This document shows positions 44,820-56,582 of a stretch of 64,000 nt of DNA, piece by piece. A program made the position numbers and the translations under genes. A model generated the notes under the pieces. The model saw only the letters and a list, made by a program, of their open reading frames with translations, was not told where the DNA came from and made no database searches. This DNA is from Adiantum capillus-veneris (lineage: Eukaryota > Streptophyta > Polypodiopsida > Polypodiales > Pteridaceae). Location of the stretch: NCBI GenBank assembly GCA_014529385.2, contig CM043955.1:142836140-142900139 (forward strand), in the 5' to 3' direction. The stretch's first letter is position 1, and every line of letters starts with the position of its first letter.

Positions 44820-45400
44820 GGTAGAAATCATGTACAAGTGCAAGAGATACAAATCCTATTGATGAGGAGCTTGGCTATGTGAGATCCATAGTTGGTATTT
44901 ATGAAAACTTTTGTGCTTGCAAGAGGGTAATAGGATTTTATAGATATACACAAATGTTTGACACTATTGACTTTGAAGTTTGTTCTAAGGCATTTTAATA
45001 TCTTATGGTGAAACAAACTGCATTAAAAAATGATTGGTTCCGTGCTAAGTATAAAGGGGCTAGAGACACAATGAGACAAGAGCCATTTGGTTCTTGGGCA
45101 ATTGACTCTTCAAAACCATTACAGACAACACTAGAACCATATATTTTGCTGGCACATTGTGAGCATGCTTTTATCTACAATTCTCCAAATTCTCTTAGTC
45201 CATGGAGGCAAGCCAATCCTCGAGGACGTTGAATATTTGACACCATCAAATCATATGGGATCTCAAATGATGTAACTCAAGAGAACGACACGACTTCTAC
45301 ACATTCCCCTCCTTACAACATTAGCACATGATGACTACTCTTTCAAAGAAGAGAGTGACATTGGTGCAATGGACGATGAAACAAAATATATGGACTTAGA
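44820..45400 (+). pseudogene. CACTA downstream coding remnant (possibly DUF4216)
   Basis: 45005-45232 encodes a 75-residue segment with LEPYILLAHCEHAFIYNSP, reminiscent of the 'PFILASQ..QVFY' motif of DUF4216 that follows DUF4218 in CACTA proteins. An acidic stretch follows (DDETKYMDLELDIESL, near 45370). The match is weak and rests partly on position. Confidence 0.35.
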
Positions 45401-45450
45401 GTTAGACATTGAGTCTTTGAGAGAGCCTAATCCATCCTTGATTGGTTTTC

Positions 45451-45454
<4 letters not shown>

Positions 45455-45518
<64 letters not shown>
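45455..45518. repeat. (CT)n microsatellite, ~32 units
   Basis: Pure CT run; ORFs across it are artefacts. Confidence 0.96.
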
Positions 45519-45521
<3 letters not shown>

Positions 45522-45919
45522 AGCTTCAAGAAGCAATGAAGGACAATGAAGAGATTGAATTGATAATTTTGGCCTCTTTTTGAGTTTGACTAAACCCTAT
45601 AGAATAGAGTACCACAGAAGAGAATCAGCACTCTAATCCATTCAAAAGAACGAGTACCCAAACCCTGAATCAGTAAGAAAGATCTCCCCTAATTTAATTT
45701 TTTCCATCAAGTAGTGTATGCTACTACATATTATATTTATTTTATTTTTAATTGTTTTGTGTTTCTTTCTCCCCTTGGTCTCTACCTGGTTGGGTATGCA
45801 CGTCCTACTAGGCTCACAAGGGTGCCAGGCTACGTCTTGTGCTAACTAAGACTGACCCTATACTATAATAGATAATTACATCCTACTATGTTCTTCTGCA
45901 AGTTTAGGGTTTAGGGATT
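45519..45919. other. Non-genic AT-rich stretch
   Basis: No gene or recognisable element seen. Confidence 0.6.
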
Positions 45920-45967
45920 AGGGACACCGGCCCTTATGACAGAGCTAGTCCACTAGTTGTAGCCCCC

Positions 45968-46002
<35 letters not shown>

Positions 46003-47290
46003 AGCTTGTGGGTGAGCCCATATTGGCTCTATGGTTGAGAGGTGAGCCTGATGTCCATCCACTACACATCTAGGACTAAATTTGGCTTGCATTATGTGAT
46101 TTGTGCAGGATTTTTCCGACTTAGAAACCAAGGATATTGCTAAGGGCAACAATTCAACATAAGAGGGAAAGTGTTACCTCCCTAGAAATTAGGATGGGTG
46201 CCTGCAATACGTCTAACTAATGTGAACCTGACCCTTTGGTTATGAACTCCTTTAAGTAGGACTTGAGTCTCATTTGCGATCATCTTGTGTGATCACCACA
46301 CTTGGACTCTACACCCTTGGCGACTGTACCCGCATTCCTATAGTGCTTGGGGCTCAGTGGTATGGGAAATTGGCCCTTGCGGCAAAGGCTAGCCCACTGA
46401 TTGCAGGCCCCCAGACTGGGGGGGTGAGCCCATATTGGCTCTATGATTGAGAGGTGAGCCTAATGTCCACCCATTTTGTGTCTAGGAGTGCATGTCATGT
46501 GTGCAAGATTTTCCCGGTTTATAATCAAGGATATTGCTAAGGACAACAATTTAAAATAAGGGGGCAAGTGTTACATCCCCAAACATCAAGATGGGTGCCT
46601 ACAGTATGTTTAATCAATGTGAACTTGGACCTTTTGTTATGAACTCGTATAAGTAGGACCCCTAGTCTCATTTGTGATCATCTTGTGTGATCACCACACT
46701 TGGACTCTGCTACTTGATGGCTCTGCCTGCACACCCATAGTGGTTGGGGCCTAGTGGTATGGGACAATGGCCCTTGCAAAAAAGGCTAGGTAGCTACAAG
46801 TTCCTAGGCGTAGGGATGAGCCCATATTGGCTCTATGGCTGGGGGTGAGCGTGATACCCACCCATTACGTGTCTAGGAGTGAGTTAGGATTGCTTCATGT
46901 CATGTGTGCACAATTTTCCCGATTTTATAGCCAAGGATATTGCCGAGGACAACAATTCAAAATAAAGGGGGAAGTGTTGCATCCCTAGACATGGGGATGG
47001 GTGTTTGTAGTATGTTCGATTAGTGTGAACCTGACCCTCTGGTTATGAACTCCTCTAAATAGGACTTGAGTCTCATTTTCATTCATCTTGTGTGATCACC
47101 ATACTTGGACTCTACACCCTTGGCGGCTTTACCCACACACCCGGAACTACTATGGGCTAGAGTGTATAGTACATTGGCCCTTGTGATAGAGGCTACCCAC
47201 TAGCTACATGCCCATAGTTTCGAATATGAGCCTAATGTCCTCCCATCACATGTCTAGCAGTGATTATTCTTGCATCATGCCATTACATGT
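45920..47290 (+). repeat. Tandem array, ~400-bp unit, about 3.5 copies
   Basis: Each unit contains GAGCCCATATTGGCTCTATG, TGTTACATCCC-like, GATGGGTGCC and CTTGTGTGATCACCACACTT phrases. The TGTTRC anchor occurs at 46172, 46569 and 46975, spacings of 397 and 406 bp. Each anchor is preceded by a purine-rich stretch (AAGGGGGAAG), so the unit could derive from a polypurine tract plus LTR duplicated in tandem. Confidence 0.82.
45969..46002. repeat. Run of 34 C
   Basis: A homopolymer inside the first unit of the array, preceded by five C and one T. Other units have short C or G runs at this place. Confidence 0.95.
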
Positions 47291-47299
47291 CCCGTCTTC

Positions 47300-48237
47300 A
47301 TCGCTCTATCTTACAAGGCATAATCCATAGAGAATCCAAGATCACATGGCTTTCATGGATTTGATAGTCTCTATGATTTTGTTGATGAATGGAGATGCAT
47401 GGATAGGCATCTATTCTCTATGATTTCTTGGATAATTTGGGCAAAGGCCTCAATGCCACATGCAATTATTCGTACCAAGTTGGTTGCCCCTCCTCTTGTG
47501 GTCGAAGCCCTTACTAGATCAGTAGCCTTCATGCATAGTTTTTGGGACCCACCTAGAGATAGATATGTGTGGCTAGCCCTTGAGTCATCCTGATAGATAA
47601 CACTATTGGGGGATACATCATGTTGGTATGGAAAAATGACATCATGGTTTCACTCACATGGCTTCAGCATGGATAGAGTGCCTTTGTGCTCATACTCCTC
47701 CCTATCTCTAAGTCAGAGATCGATCACTAGACTCATATGTCAGGATTCGATTAAGCTAAATACTAGGAGCACATGGATATAATTAATAGTGGAGTTGGGC
47801 ACAGATATGGCTTTATATAGAGAGCATATTCTCTAGCTGACAGAGGATGGATATGTGATCAAACCAGCCTATATGGACTCTTGTTTATCGTATGGGACAC
47901 AATGTGCTATTGGTCAGATGCACACATCATTGCATCAAATCTAGAGATTGAGAATGACAGATTTAGGAGAGTACCATTAGAGGAAAGGATATGCCAATTG
48001 TGTCATATAGACTCGGAGATAGAGTTAGATCACATTTTTCATTGTCTGGTATACTATAAGATACAAGATTCTTTCATTGTCTATTCAAAGAAGGCTTTGG
48101 ACCATTTGCTATCAGATCAGCTTGGGTTGTTTTTGGCAGAGCTACATAGACACTGGGGGAGTTGCATGAGGAGATCAAGTAGTGGGATAGATTCAAAGAG
48201 GGACATCACTGACGTCTTTAGAGCTAGGACTCAATAG
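47300..48237 (+). pseudogene. LINE-like fragment with RT-linked zinc-binding region
   Basis: 47881-48237 encodes LEIENDRFRRVPLEERICQLC followed by LDHIFHCLVYY, a CX2C..HX3C zinc-binding pattern typical of the C-terminal region (zf-RVT type) of non-LTR retrotransposons. Upstream 47340-47590 gives a coherent but unrecognised peptide (GFDSLYDFVDEWRCMDRH). No RT catalytic box is present. The family assignment is moderate. Confidence 0.5.
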
Positions 48238-49154
48238 ATAGTTGAGCATCCTTCACAACAAACTTTGAATCTCTCCTATACAAGAGGTATATTAGTTCAT
48301 AGATCCATTGAGCTTGAGAAAGCTAGTTTCCCACATCTATGAGGCTAACCATGACATCGACGGAGGCTTCAATAGAAAATTAGGACATTTCTAGCAAAAC
48401 ATGGGAGATGCCCAGTACATGGTGCATGCATGATAAGGTGTACCCACTTTCAACAAAATCCCCCACCAATATAGCAAAAAAAGAGCCTCTTTTTTCCTAC
48501 ACCTACGTACATTTGACTTGCTTGCACTTACTTTGAAGAGGCAAAATTTGGTAGCCACAAATCTCATAGTTGCCAACACAATGGGAACCTTTAATCTTAA
48601 TTTTTTCACATCTAAATGGAAATTTTATTGTACAAGGACTAATTTGGTTCAGCCTGTTACACCTTGTCACAACATTGTGACCTTGATGAAGAAATACTTA
48701 TAGCTTTATATGGGATTTTCTTCTTTTAAACTTGCCCTTTTGCACATCAAATGTTGACTTGGCAAGAAATTTAACCTGATTTACTGATAATTTTTTGGAT
48801 CTCTCCATAATTATTATTCATTTTTCTTTGTTAGAATATCTATTTTCAAAACCTAAGTTTTTTACACCAAATAATTAATGATTTAGAAATTATTATGCAA
48901 GATTCAACGTTCATTTGATAGATTATGACCCAAGGAATGTGACCATGCAAAAAAAATTAAACTTCAACGGCTTATTAAAGATCTACATTAGAAAATAAAA
49001 AAGTCTGCTTAGAGGACCTTTAGATAGTCATTAGGATATTTTGAAGGTCTTTTAGAGGGCCTTATTGAGGAGAGAGAAAAGAAGGCACATCCAATGAGGA
49101 ACCCAGGCAATATAACATAGAAAAAAGAAGAAATAAATCAAGAAATATAAAAAA
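48238..49154. other. Non-genic stretch
   Basis: AT-rich; only short ORFs; no recognisable element. Confidence 0.6.
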
Positions 49155-50820
49155 TTGACCTATCATGAGGTAACACCTTTGTTTTACAAGGTCTACGATA
49201 TCCATATATGGACCTACTGTAAATGGAGACTGATAGTTGCAAAGGGACTAAAAGACAACTACAAGACTCTATCATACTCCTGCCACCAAAGCAGAGGAAT
49301 AAACCACCTACTAATATTGGGCAACGTAGTGATTCAGTTGAGGCTAATCAAGTGGCTCCATTCAAAGGAAGACCACCTAGTCAGGGAAATCAAAGAGCAC
49401 CTGAGAGAAACCAAGACAACAATCAAAGAAGACCCCAAGGGGTGATGCCTTGTGTTTACTATGGTGATCCTACTCATTGGGTTGGTCTCCGTTGTGTGTT
49501 ATGGGTAAAACATAGAGAAGAAAGAGGTATTCCAATTGTTCCTTTTAATCGGGAGAACCATCAAGCAGGCCCTCCAGAACCTCCCCAGAATCAACCTCAG
49601 GCACAAGATAAGGTCATTATCATTGATATTCCGATTTATTAGGGACCAAAAATTAGATTAGGTTTTTAGTCTAGATTGAGGATTATGAAGAGGAGAAAAT
49701 TAGTTGAAATAATCCAGAGCACTTGGAGCAGGAGATTGAGGTATTGGATGTAACAAGTCTAAGGCCAAGGGTCCTATTGACTGGGAGCAGCAGAAAGGGG
49801 TACAAGATCGGGTGCATAAGCATGTTCAGAAGGAACAGCAACATCAAATTTTGGAGGATAATTTTGATTCTACTGATGAACCACGGCAATACCAGCAGAG
49901 GGTTGAAGTATCTGAACATGATTGGTTTGAGATACTCATTAACTCTCCTTTACATTTATCTTTGGATCATATGCTTTCTATAGTTCCAACCTTTAAAGAA
50001 AGGTTGTTGCATAAACTGTTAGGTAAGCACTATGCAGTTCCGACTCAGTGAATGGGGGAACCTAGTGTGAACACGATTCATCCTTTTGATGTGGATCTTG
50101 TAGTCCTTGTTATTAAAGTTACCTTACAAGACATGATATATGATGAGGTATTGTTGGATGGAGGATCGGAGTCAATATTCTACTTGAGTCAATGTATCTT
50201 ACAATGGGTTTAGGGAAGTTGGAACCGACACCTTTTCAAGTCAAAATGGTAGATCAGAGAAGGGTCCACCATGTGGGTATTTTGAGAAACTCTTCGATTC
50301 AGATTAGAGGTATGCATTTTCAATTCAATTTTTTAGTACTAAGGATAAAGGAAGGAGATGCTTCTTATGAAATGTTGATGGGAAGGCCTTGGTTCAGGCT
50401 AGCCAAGGTAAAATAATATTGGGGTGAGAATCAGGTGGTTCTTACCAAGGGTAAATAGGTAATCTCTATTCCTATGTTGGGGAGAAAGCATATTCCTGGA
50501 AAAGAAAGGCCATTGTTTGCCCAATCTATTAATTTGGTTGCAGAACTAGTGAAGGATGATGAGGAGGAAGCCTTTTTGCATGCTACTCCGATTGTGGTTC
50601 CAGTTTCTGAGGTGGATATTGCAGGTATCTTGCAAAAGGAACAGGAACCTGAAGAGATTGTTGTTGAACCTATTTTGGGTCAGGAAATTTAGGGATCTGA
50701 CATACTCAAGTTAATGGATCGGAGTGTATCTACTAGTACTAAAGAGGAAGTTCAACAGGAAGAAAAGGATGCCAGAGACATGGTGGAGAAGATCAAACTT
50801 GTATCTTCAATTTCCATCAC
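49155..50820 (+). pseudogene. Gypsy gag-protease fragment (element H)
   Basis: 49223-49642 is Gln/Pro/Arg-rich and ends in CVYYGDPTHWVGLRC, a zinc knuckle with its second Cys changed to Tyr. 49812-50051 reads LDHMLSIVPTFKERLLHKLLG. From 50142 comes DEVLLDGGSESIFYL, the protease active-site region (DGG), then after a shift 50192-50416 with FQVKMVDQRRVHHVG and MLMGRPWFRLAKV. 50474-50692 continues as an acidic linker. The element is truncated where the oppositely oriented G2 begins near 50800. Confidence 0.75.
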
Positions 50821-51231
50821 TAGATTTTGACCATACATCAGTTCCATAGGTATATAGCCAATTATTGAGCTATGTGTTGTAAGATTAGTCCATAAAGCAT
50901 ATGGCAACAATTTTGGCCACTCACCAACTCTTCCTTCACAGGCCTTGGCCAAAGCTTTGATTATAGGAGGATGACATCTTTCACTCTTTCCATTGACATC
51001 AGGGTTGTCAGTTATAGTAGGGAAAAGATTGACTCTTAATCTGGAAAAGAGCTCCCTTGCTTCCTTGGCATACAATTCACCTCTATCTTTAATGATCTTT
51101 CCCACACAATCATAGCAACAAATCACCTCATCAAGAAGGAATTTGTATACAACTTTTGTGGTTTTTTCTCTTAATGCTTTCCCTTCAACCTGGTTAGTTA
51201 TGTCCTCTCGTGCAAGAACTAAGTATCTCAT
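50752..51231 (-). pseudogene. G2 integrase, C-terminal part of core
   Basis: Minus strand. Reads LAREDITNQVEGKALREKTT, KIIKDRGELYAKEARELFSRL and NPDVNGKSERCHPPIIKALAKAC: the second catalytic Asp in KDRGEL and the Glu in GKSERCHP. Then WPKLLPYALW and PMELMYGQN. The frame is open for 159 codons. The first Asp of the DDE lies upstream in a degraded gap (51232-51321). Confidence 0.85.
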
Positions 51232-51321
51232 TTTCTAGAGTCCTAAAGGCATTGTGAGTAGATCCACAACCCTTTTATAATGCATGGCTAATGGATATAT
51301 AGGGTGCAACCCATCATGGTG

Positions 51322-51786
51322 TCAAACATTTGAATACATTTGATGAGTTACACATGATTCTACAAATTGAGATACATCTTTAAACATACCCTTCCACCAG
51401 TATTTTTCTTTCAACTTGCAGAAGGTTTTCCACACACCCATGTGTCCAGCCCATGGACTCTCATGAAACTCTTGCATGAGCTTTACTTGAGTCTCTTTTT
51501 TATAGATAACCCTTTGTGGTGTAACACCCTTTTGTTTAGGATACTTACACAAGTAGCCATGCCTCAAAAAGGACCCATATGATTTTCTACGTATCCTCTT
51601 GAATTCTTGTTCAGACCAATCATTTTGTTTTGTGAGAGTACTCAAGTAGCTTCCAATAAGAAGCTGATCACCTTCATAAAGCTCTTTCAACAACAATTCA
51701 AGTGGATTAGACATGCAGACATGGTTACCTTTGACATGAGAGATAGAATAGAACTTTGTGCCCACATCATCTCCCTCATCAATCAT
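51322..51786 (-). pseudogene. G2 integrase zinc-finger region
   Basis: HESPWAGHMGVWKTFCKLKEKYWWKGMFKDV followed by CVTHQ shows the HHCC integrase finger, with the last Cys changed to His. N-terminal to it are YLCKYPKQKGVTPQRVI, the usual lead-in. Confidence 0.82.
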
Positions 51787-52167
51787 CTATGACTCATCTT
51801 CATACCTTGCCCTTGATAGCATATCTGCCACTGTAATGTCTTTACTTGCAATGTGCTTAAACTTGGGATCTAAGGACAAAATGTAGGCAATCCACCGCAA
51901 CATAGCAATGTTTGGTGTTGAGCAGCTTGTAAACCTCCCAAGAAGTGGTCGACAATCTGTTTCTACAACCACACATGCACCAATTAGATACTCTTTCCCA
52001 TAATTTAAGGCTATAACCATACCCCATAACTCTCTCTTTATATGTGTATAGTTTCTTTGGTAAGCACTTAGTACATTTTCTCCAAATCTCACCACATACC
52101 TATGTCCTTCATCATCATATTTCCCTATTGCCCATCCACTTCCTGTAGGACTGGTGTCTACTACCAC
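51787..52167 (-). pseudogene. G2 RNase H
   Basis: VVDTSPTGSGWAIG holds the first Asp, KRELWGMVIALNYGKEYLIG the Glu and VVETDCRPLLG the second Asp; ends with DITVADMLSRARY. Intact in this stretch. Confidence 0.87.
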
Positions 52168-52179
52168 AATTACTAGCCG

Positions 52180-53138
52180 TTTACACTCTTAGTCTACCTT
52201 TCTCAAGGTTGGTGCTCACTGGAGAAACTCCTTTAGCTTTTTCATGGCTTTTACATGTGCATCTATCCATTTAAACATTTGATTCTTTCTAAGCAATTGA
52301 TAAAGAGGATCAACTACATGTGCATAATGTGAAATCCAAATAACATAAAAGACACATGCTCCTAGAAACCTTCTACCTCAGTGATGCTAGTGCATGTTTC
52401 TTTCAGGTTTCCTACCATCATATGGCCCACACTTGTGCCCCACAATGAGCACTTCATTGAAACCAGCCATAGACTTTTTCCCTGACATAGTATGTGATTT
52501 TCCACAAACTTGTGGCACCCTTGAGATCCAAAGCTTCATCTTTCTCACCTTCTTCACATCCTTTGATAGGAAAATAATCAATGAAAGGCATTGTGATTTG
52601 AGGAATAAAGTCATGTAAGAATTATTCGTCCCATTCATCATATGTTCAACCAAGTTGCTTGCCCCCTATAGGCAATGTACACATTCTTACCAAAAATAAT
52701 GGTTCTCAAATTTTTGCTCACAATTTCAAGCTAAAATTGATTATACCTTGAGTAGAGGTCCCCCATTGAGTAGATTCACCTCCCTAAAAATGCCTCTGCA
52801 AACTCATCCACAATTGGACCTGTACCTACATTCCTAAGTCTCACCTTGTTCACATGATGTATATCTTGGATGAATCATAGAGAACCATTCTTCTTTGGAA
52901 CCATGAACCACCTATTTGATTATGGAGCACAAGAAGGCTCCACAATCCCCATTTTGATCTTTTCATTCAATAGATCTAGTAACTTTGGAAAATGAACCTT
53001 TGGAACTGATATAGGTTGTAGATTCCAAGGTACGTGAGATATTGTAAAAATTACCATACGAGATACAACAGAAGGATCAACACATCCTATCTCATGTGTC
53101 TCAAATGCAAAATACTTCCATGCTTTGAAATCATTTCT
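52180..53138 (-). pseudogene. G2 reverse transcriptase (broken)
   Basis: Pieces in several frames: WNLQPISVP and KMGIVEPSCAPQSNRWFMVPKK near 52870-53050, then 52387-52653 with SMAGFNEVLIVGHKCG, and a connection VDPLYQLLRKNQMFKWIDAHV near 52240-52320. The catalytic YxDD box is not seen, so an internal deletion is likely around 52660-52760. The N-terminal frame is interrupted at 53139-54467 by the TTAA-flanked element; removing it restores EETKLFKEMISKHG. Confidence 0.75.
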
Positions 53139-53142
53139 TTAA
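53139..53142. repeat. TTAA target duplication, left
   Basis: Partner at 54464-54467. Confidence 0.8.
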
Positions 53143-54463
53143 CACTCGGTTGGTAATGGGACACTTTTATGTCCTGTTAAGTGACCATTTTCCTTGAATT
53201 ATGTCAAGAGTTTCAAAATATATTTTGAGGTGCTATCTATCTAGAAAGTTGTCTCATGAGCTGAAAAAAACTCGACATTTTTTTGGAATATCAATTCCAT
53301 CTTTAACATTGTCCTTGCACAACATTTCACAACCTAAACTGTGTGAAAAAACGGGTCCTGTTTTTGGCTTTTTTCAACTTTTTCCAACTATACCACTCTA
53401 GAATTCATGTTTATGAGGTCTATAATGCTAGAGAACTATCTTTAGTAGTCCTCAACATGTCCTGATGCTTCTAGGGAGAAACAAATATTAAAGTTGTAAG
53501 TTATGACCAGATTACAAAAATTGTCAAATCCTGTTTTTTAGCCAATTTTAGCTCTTCTATGATTTTTTTGGTGGATTTCATGATATCCAAATGCATTTTT
53601 TATTTTCTATGTCGCATATTGTAACATAAAGCTAACATTCCTTGAGTTTTGGGGCACCTAATACCCTATTTTTCAAAGTACACAACGATGGTTGATTTTT
53701 TCAATTATAGAAGAAAACAAAACATTCTAGTACATCAAGTATAGCTTTTTTAATATTGTTAGTTTCTTGTGACAACTGCATGAATTTTGTAGGTAGTAAC
53801 CATATCTAGTCATAAGGATCAAATTTGGCTAGATATTGAATAGTTTCTATGGGATTCTACAACTCATAATGTTGAACCCAGTTTTTTCATGTTTGTTGTA
53901 TTTAACACTTCATCTTTGTCCCCAAGATTCCCCTTGGTAAGAGATGTATTATTCTTTTGACATGCTCCATGGCTCGTTATGAACATAAAGTACAATAGGA
54001 AACTAAGAGAACATGCATATATTATTTGTATTGAGCGTGGCTATAGAAACTTTGGTGATATGTTTGCCGAATGGTAAAAATTCAACTTTTTTGTACCTAT
54101 TTATTCTGGCAAAACAAAAAATAGTGAGTGAGAAGCAATCATATGTTCTGGTCACCAACCCATTGAAGTTAACTAGGGAATTTATCTCAAGTCCTACAAA
54201 AATCCCTAATCTTATTTTTATGCAACAAAGCGTAAGAAATGACTGTTTTGATGAAAATGCAATGGTCCATCAACTTTGGAGGCTTGGTGTGACCAAAAGA
54301 TGAAAAATTTTACAAGTTTTTTATTTTTTCCATGTGTAGTAGGCCTTGAACTATAACCTCATGAAAGGATTTTACAAAATGAGTGGATCTACTATGGTTT
54401 TGGAGGTTTTTTTCAAAACCCTGAAAGGATACTTTTATGTCCTGTTAGGTTACCAACCTAGTG
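53143..54463. mobile_element. TTAA-flanked DNA element (1321 bp), noncoding
   Basis: Ends CACTCGGTTGGTAA and (reverse strand) CACTAGGTTGGTAA, 13 of 14 identical, inserted in G2 RT. Just inside each end is a small hairpin-like motif around CTTTTATGTCC. Excision leaves one TTAA and restores RT codons. TTAA duplications typify piggyBac, but the termini start CACT[A/C], so the superfamily is unresolved. The interior is AT-rich; a 96-codon ORF at 54013-54303 has no similarity I can recognise. Confidence 0.82.
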
Positions 54464-54467
54464 TTAA

Positions 54468-54869
54468 AGAGCTTTGTCTCCTCATGTGTTAGAAACTTCT
54501 TGCAGCAGTCAATCTGCAACTCTTAAAAAGACTCCTTTGTGAAGTTGTGCCCAAATTTTTTAGGATTCCTCAAACTTGGTTGCAAAGAAGCCTGCTCAAT
54601 ATTTTCCTTGTTTTTGGGTGGTAAGGGTGAAGCTACTGATTTTACCTTCTTTGATACACTCTTGTATTTTGTTTCAAAATGGACTTCTGGGCCAACTGCT
54701 TGCTTGAAACATTGGTTTTCTTTAAAGGCTTCTATGACTTGATATGTTTCCATAGAGCATACTTCCACAACTTCATTTTCAAGATGCAAACTAGACTCCA
54801 TTATAGCATCAAACTCACCCATAGTATCTACGAGAGAAACTTGCTCACACAAACCCAAAATATTTTGAG
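54468..54869 (-). pseudogene. G2 protease-RT linker
   Basis: Minus-strand ORF 54523-54858 (QVSLVDTMGEFDAIMESSLHLENEVVEVCSM, then KKVKSVASPLPPKNKEN). 54790-54869 matches 3360-3440 in G1, fixing its place between protease and RT. The sequence resumes at 62745 on the other side of element T. Confidence 0.65.
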
Positions 54870-54904
54870 CATTAGGAAAAGTTTGGACTCAAAAAAGGAC
54901 TTTT
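54870..54904 (+). repeat. Element T left terminal inverted repeat
   Basis: Twenty terminal bases identical to the right end, about 28 of 35 overall. Confidence 0.85.
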
Positions 54905-55020
54905 TGGCGTTAGAGAGAGAATGCTGTTCGACCAATAGAGTTTGAGTCACCACAACGGTAGCTCCAATTTATTTGATTTTTATCTCAAATTTGTGCGTTT
55001 TCAAAAAAGAGTTTTTTCTG
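54905..55020. other. Element T left subterminal region
   Basis: Noncoding; lies beyond the 3' end of the leftward gene. Confidence 0.6.
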
Positions 55021-56579
55021 TTAAAAAGATCTGAATAAAAAGATACGACGCGATTTGTGCAAATTATTTCCCTGCCATGGGCGACGAACGCCGAATGTGC
55101 CATAACTCACATTCAAAAGAGTAGGAGAGGTGTTGGGTGGGGGGTTTGGGGGCTCTGGAGCTGCTTCATGAGCAGGAGAGATGCTGGGTGGGGGGTTTGA
55201 GGGTTTTGGAGCTGTTTCTTCAGGACAAGAGCTGGTGGGATCTTGGGTTGGGGAGGCATCTGGGGAGATATTGATATGTGCTTGTGTTGGTGTGGTGGAC
55301 ACGGGGTATCTTGTCGGCGGAGGCCTAGGCGTGGGCCTTGGTGCTGGCGGGATAAAAGCATCACGTGCTCCGTCTGGACGCATGGTCACGCAATTGATCA
55401 AGTTTTCAATCATTTTGTTTCTAAACGAAGAAACATTAGCCTTTGAATAATCTGCCAAATTTCTTACCTGCGTTAAGAACATCATGTTTATTAACATAGC
55501 TACTAACTTATTAAGATACAAATCTGTAAACGAGTGTCAAATGCTTACACTTCTACGACTTCCATCAAGCATGACCCCTAACAAAATTTCTGCATTGAAT
55601 AAGACCCTCCATCCACAAGAGTAGGCATCGTCCTGCTTAGGGACTTTGCAACTAATAATCGTAAGATTCTCATATATTTGCTCTTGTGTTAAAGCTTCAA
55701 GAGCAGACACAAGCTTCCGAACAGATCTGCGCAAAATACAATTAAATTTCATAAGCGACTTCTAACAAAATTCTATGCGATGTCGAACAAAATACAAAAC
55801 CTCTTACCTACGTACTTCACCATGAAATCCATGGGATGAATTAGCAAGGTAGCACCGGTTTCGTTCAAGGTGTAAGAGAACAAGACTCCAATGAGATTTG
55901 TTACAAATAAACATAAGCAAAACATATGTCATCACAACAAATTAGAGTTCAAGATAAAATAATTTCACTATTGAAAACATTGCGTACCCTTCATGATAAG
56001 CCACAACAAAAATTTTAGCCGTATCCATGTTCGCTAACTGGAACCATTCAACTACTTCCACTAAAGATATATCCTCGGCCGTCAAAACGACCGAGAGGTT
56101 CGAGTCAAGGACGGCGACATCATCTTGCATATTCCAAGGCAAATTTGAAACTACAAAATTGTAAAGAAATTCGTGTCATACAAAATTGAATATATTAAAA
56201 CAATTTATTGTGAAAAAAAGAATAGCACGCACCAAAGCAAGCAATTGATGATTGAGTCTATCAGTTCCCTCGTCCGGTTCTGTAAAATTGCAATCTTGTG
56301 GGGGTGATAAGGAAAATACAGAATGCGTCCCCACACAGGAAGGCCAACATGGAAATAGGGAAATAGCAATGACAAATCATCAACGTTGGCGTCGCTGATG
56401 GCATCTGCCATTTGTTCCTCCATCATCTCAAGGCGTAACTACTCCAATCTCTCACTATCGTCTTTTGTTGTGTCCCGCTCGGTGTTGAGACGGGTGCGGT
56501 GCTTGTATTGATGCATTTGTGTAGACACTTCATGAACTTTGACCTTGTCAATAGCTGGTATTCTAAGAATATTGTCCAT
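55021..56579 (-). pseudogene. Ulp1-like (C48) cysteine protease gene, five exons
   Basis: SUMO-protease-like. ATG at 56579 (MDNILRIPAIDKVKV), three bases after the H3-like stop and in the same frame. Exon 1 has an in-frame TAG (near 56438) before LRLEMMEEQMADAI. Later exons, about 56150-55988, 55900-55808, 55726-55549 and 55467-55021, join in consistent phase. Catalytic pattern: His in SHWSLVLLHLE, then Asn (YLANS) where Asp is usual, Gln in PKQDDAYSCGW and the Cys in the same motif. Introns of about 81 bp end in CAG or TAG, except before 55900 where the acceptor reads AA instead of AG. The exon 1/2 phase does not fit, suggesting another indel. The C-terminus is a Pro-rich repeat (PPPS..AP.PPNPPP). 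Damaged, but the protease core is clear. Confidence 0.78.
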
Positions 56580-56582
56580 CTT

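Noticed and set aside
45335-45529. Arg/Glu repeat ORF on the minus strand over the CT run
   Set aside because: Artefact of (CT)n; no coding support.
54013-54303. 96-codon ORF in the TTAA element as its transposase
   Set aside because: Too short, no catalytic motif, and composition like surrounding AT-rich noncoding sequence.
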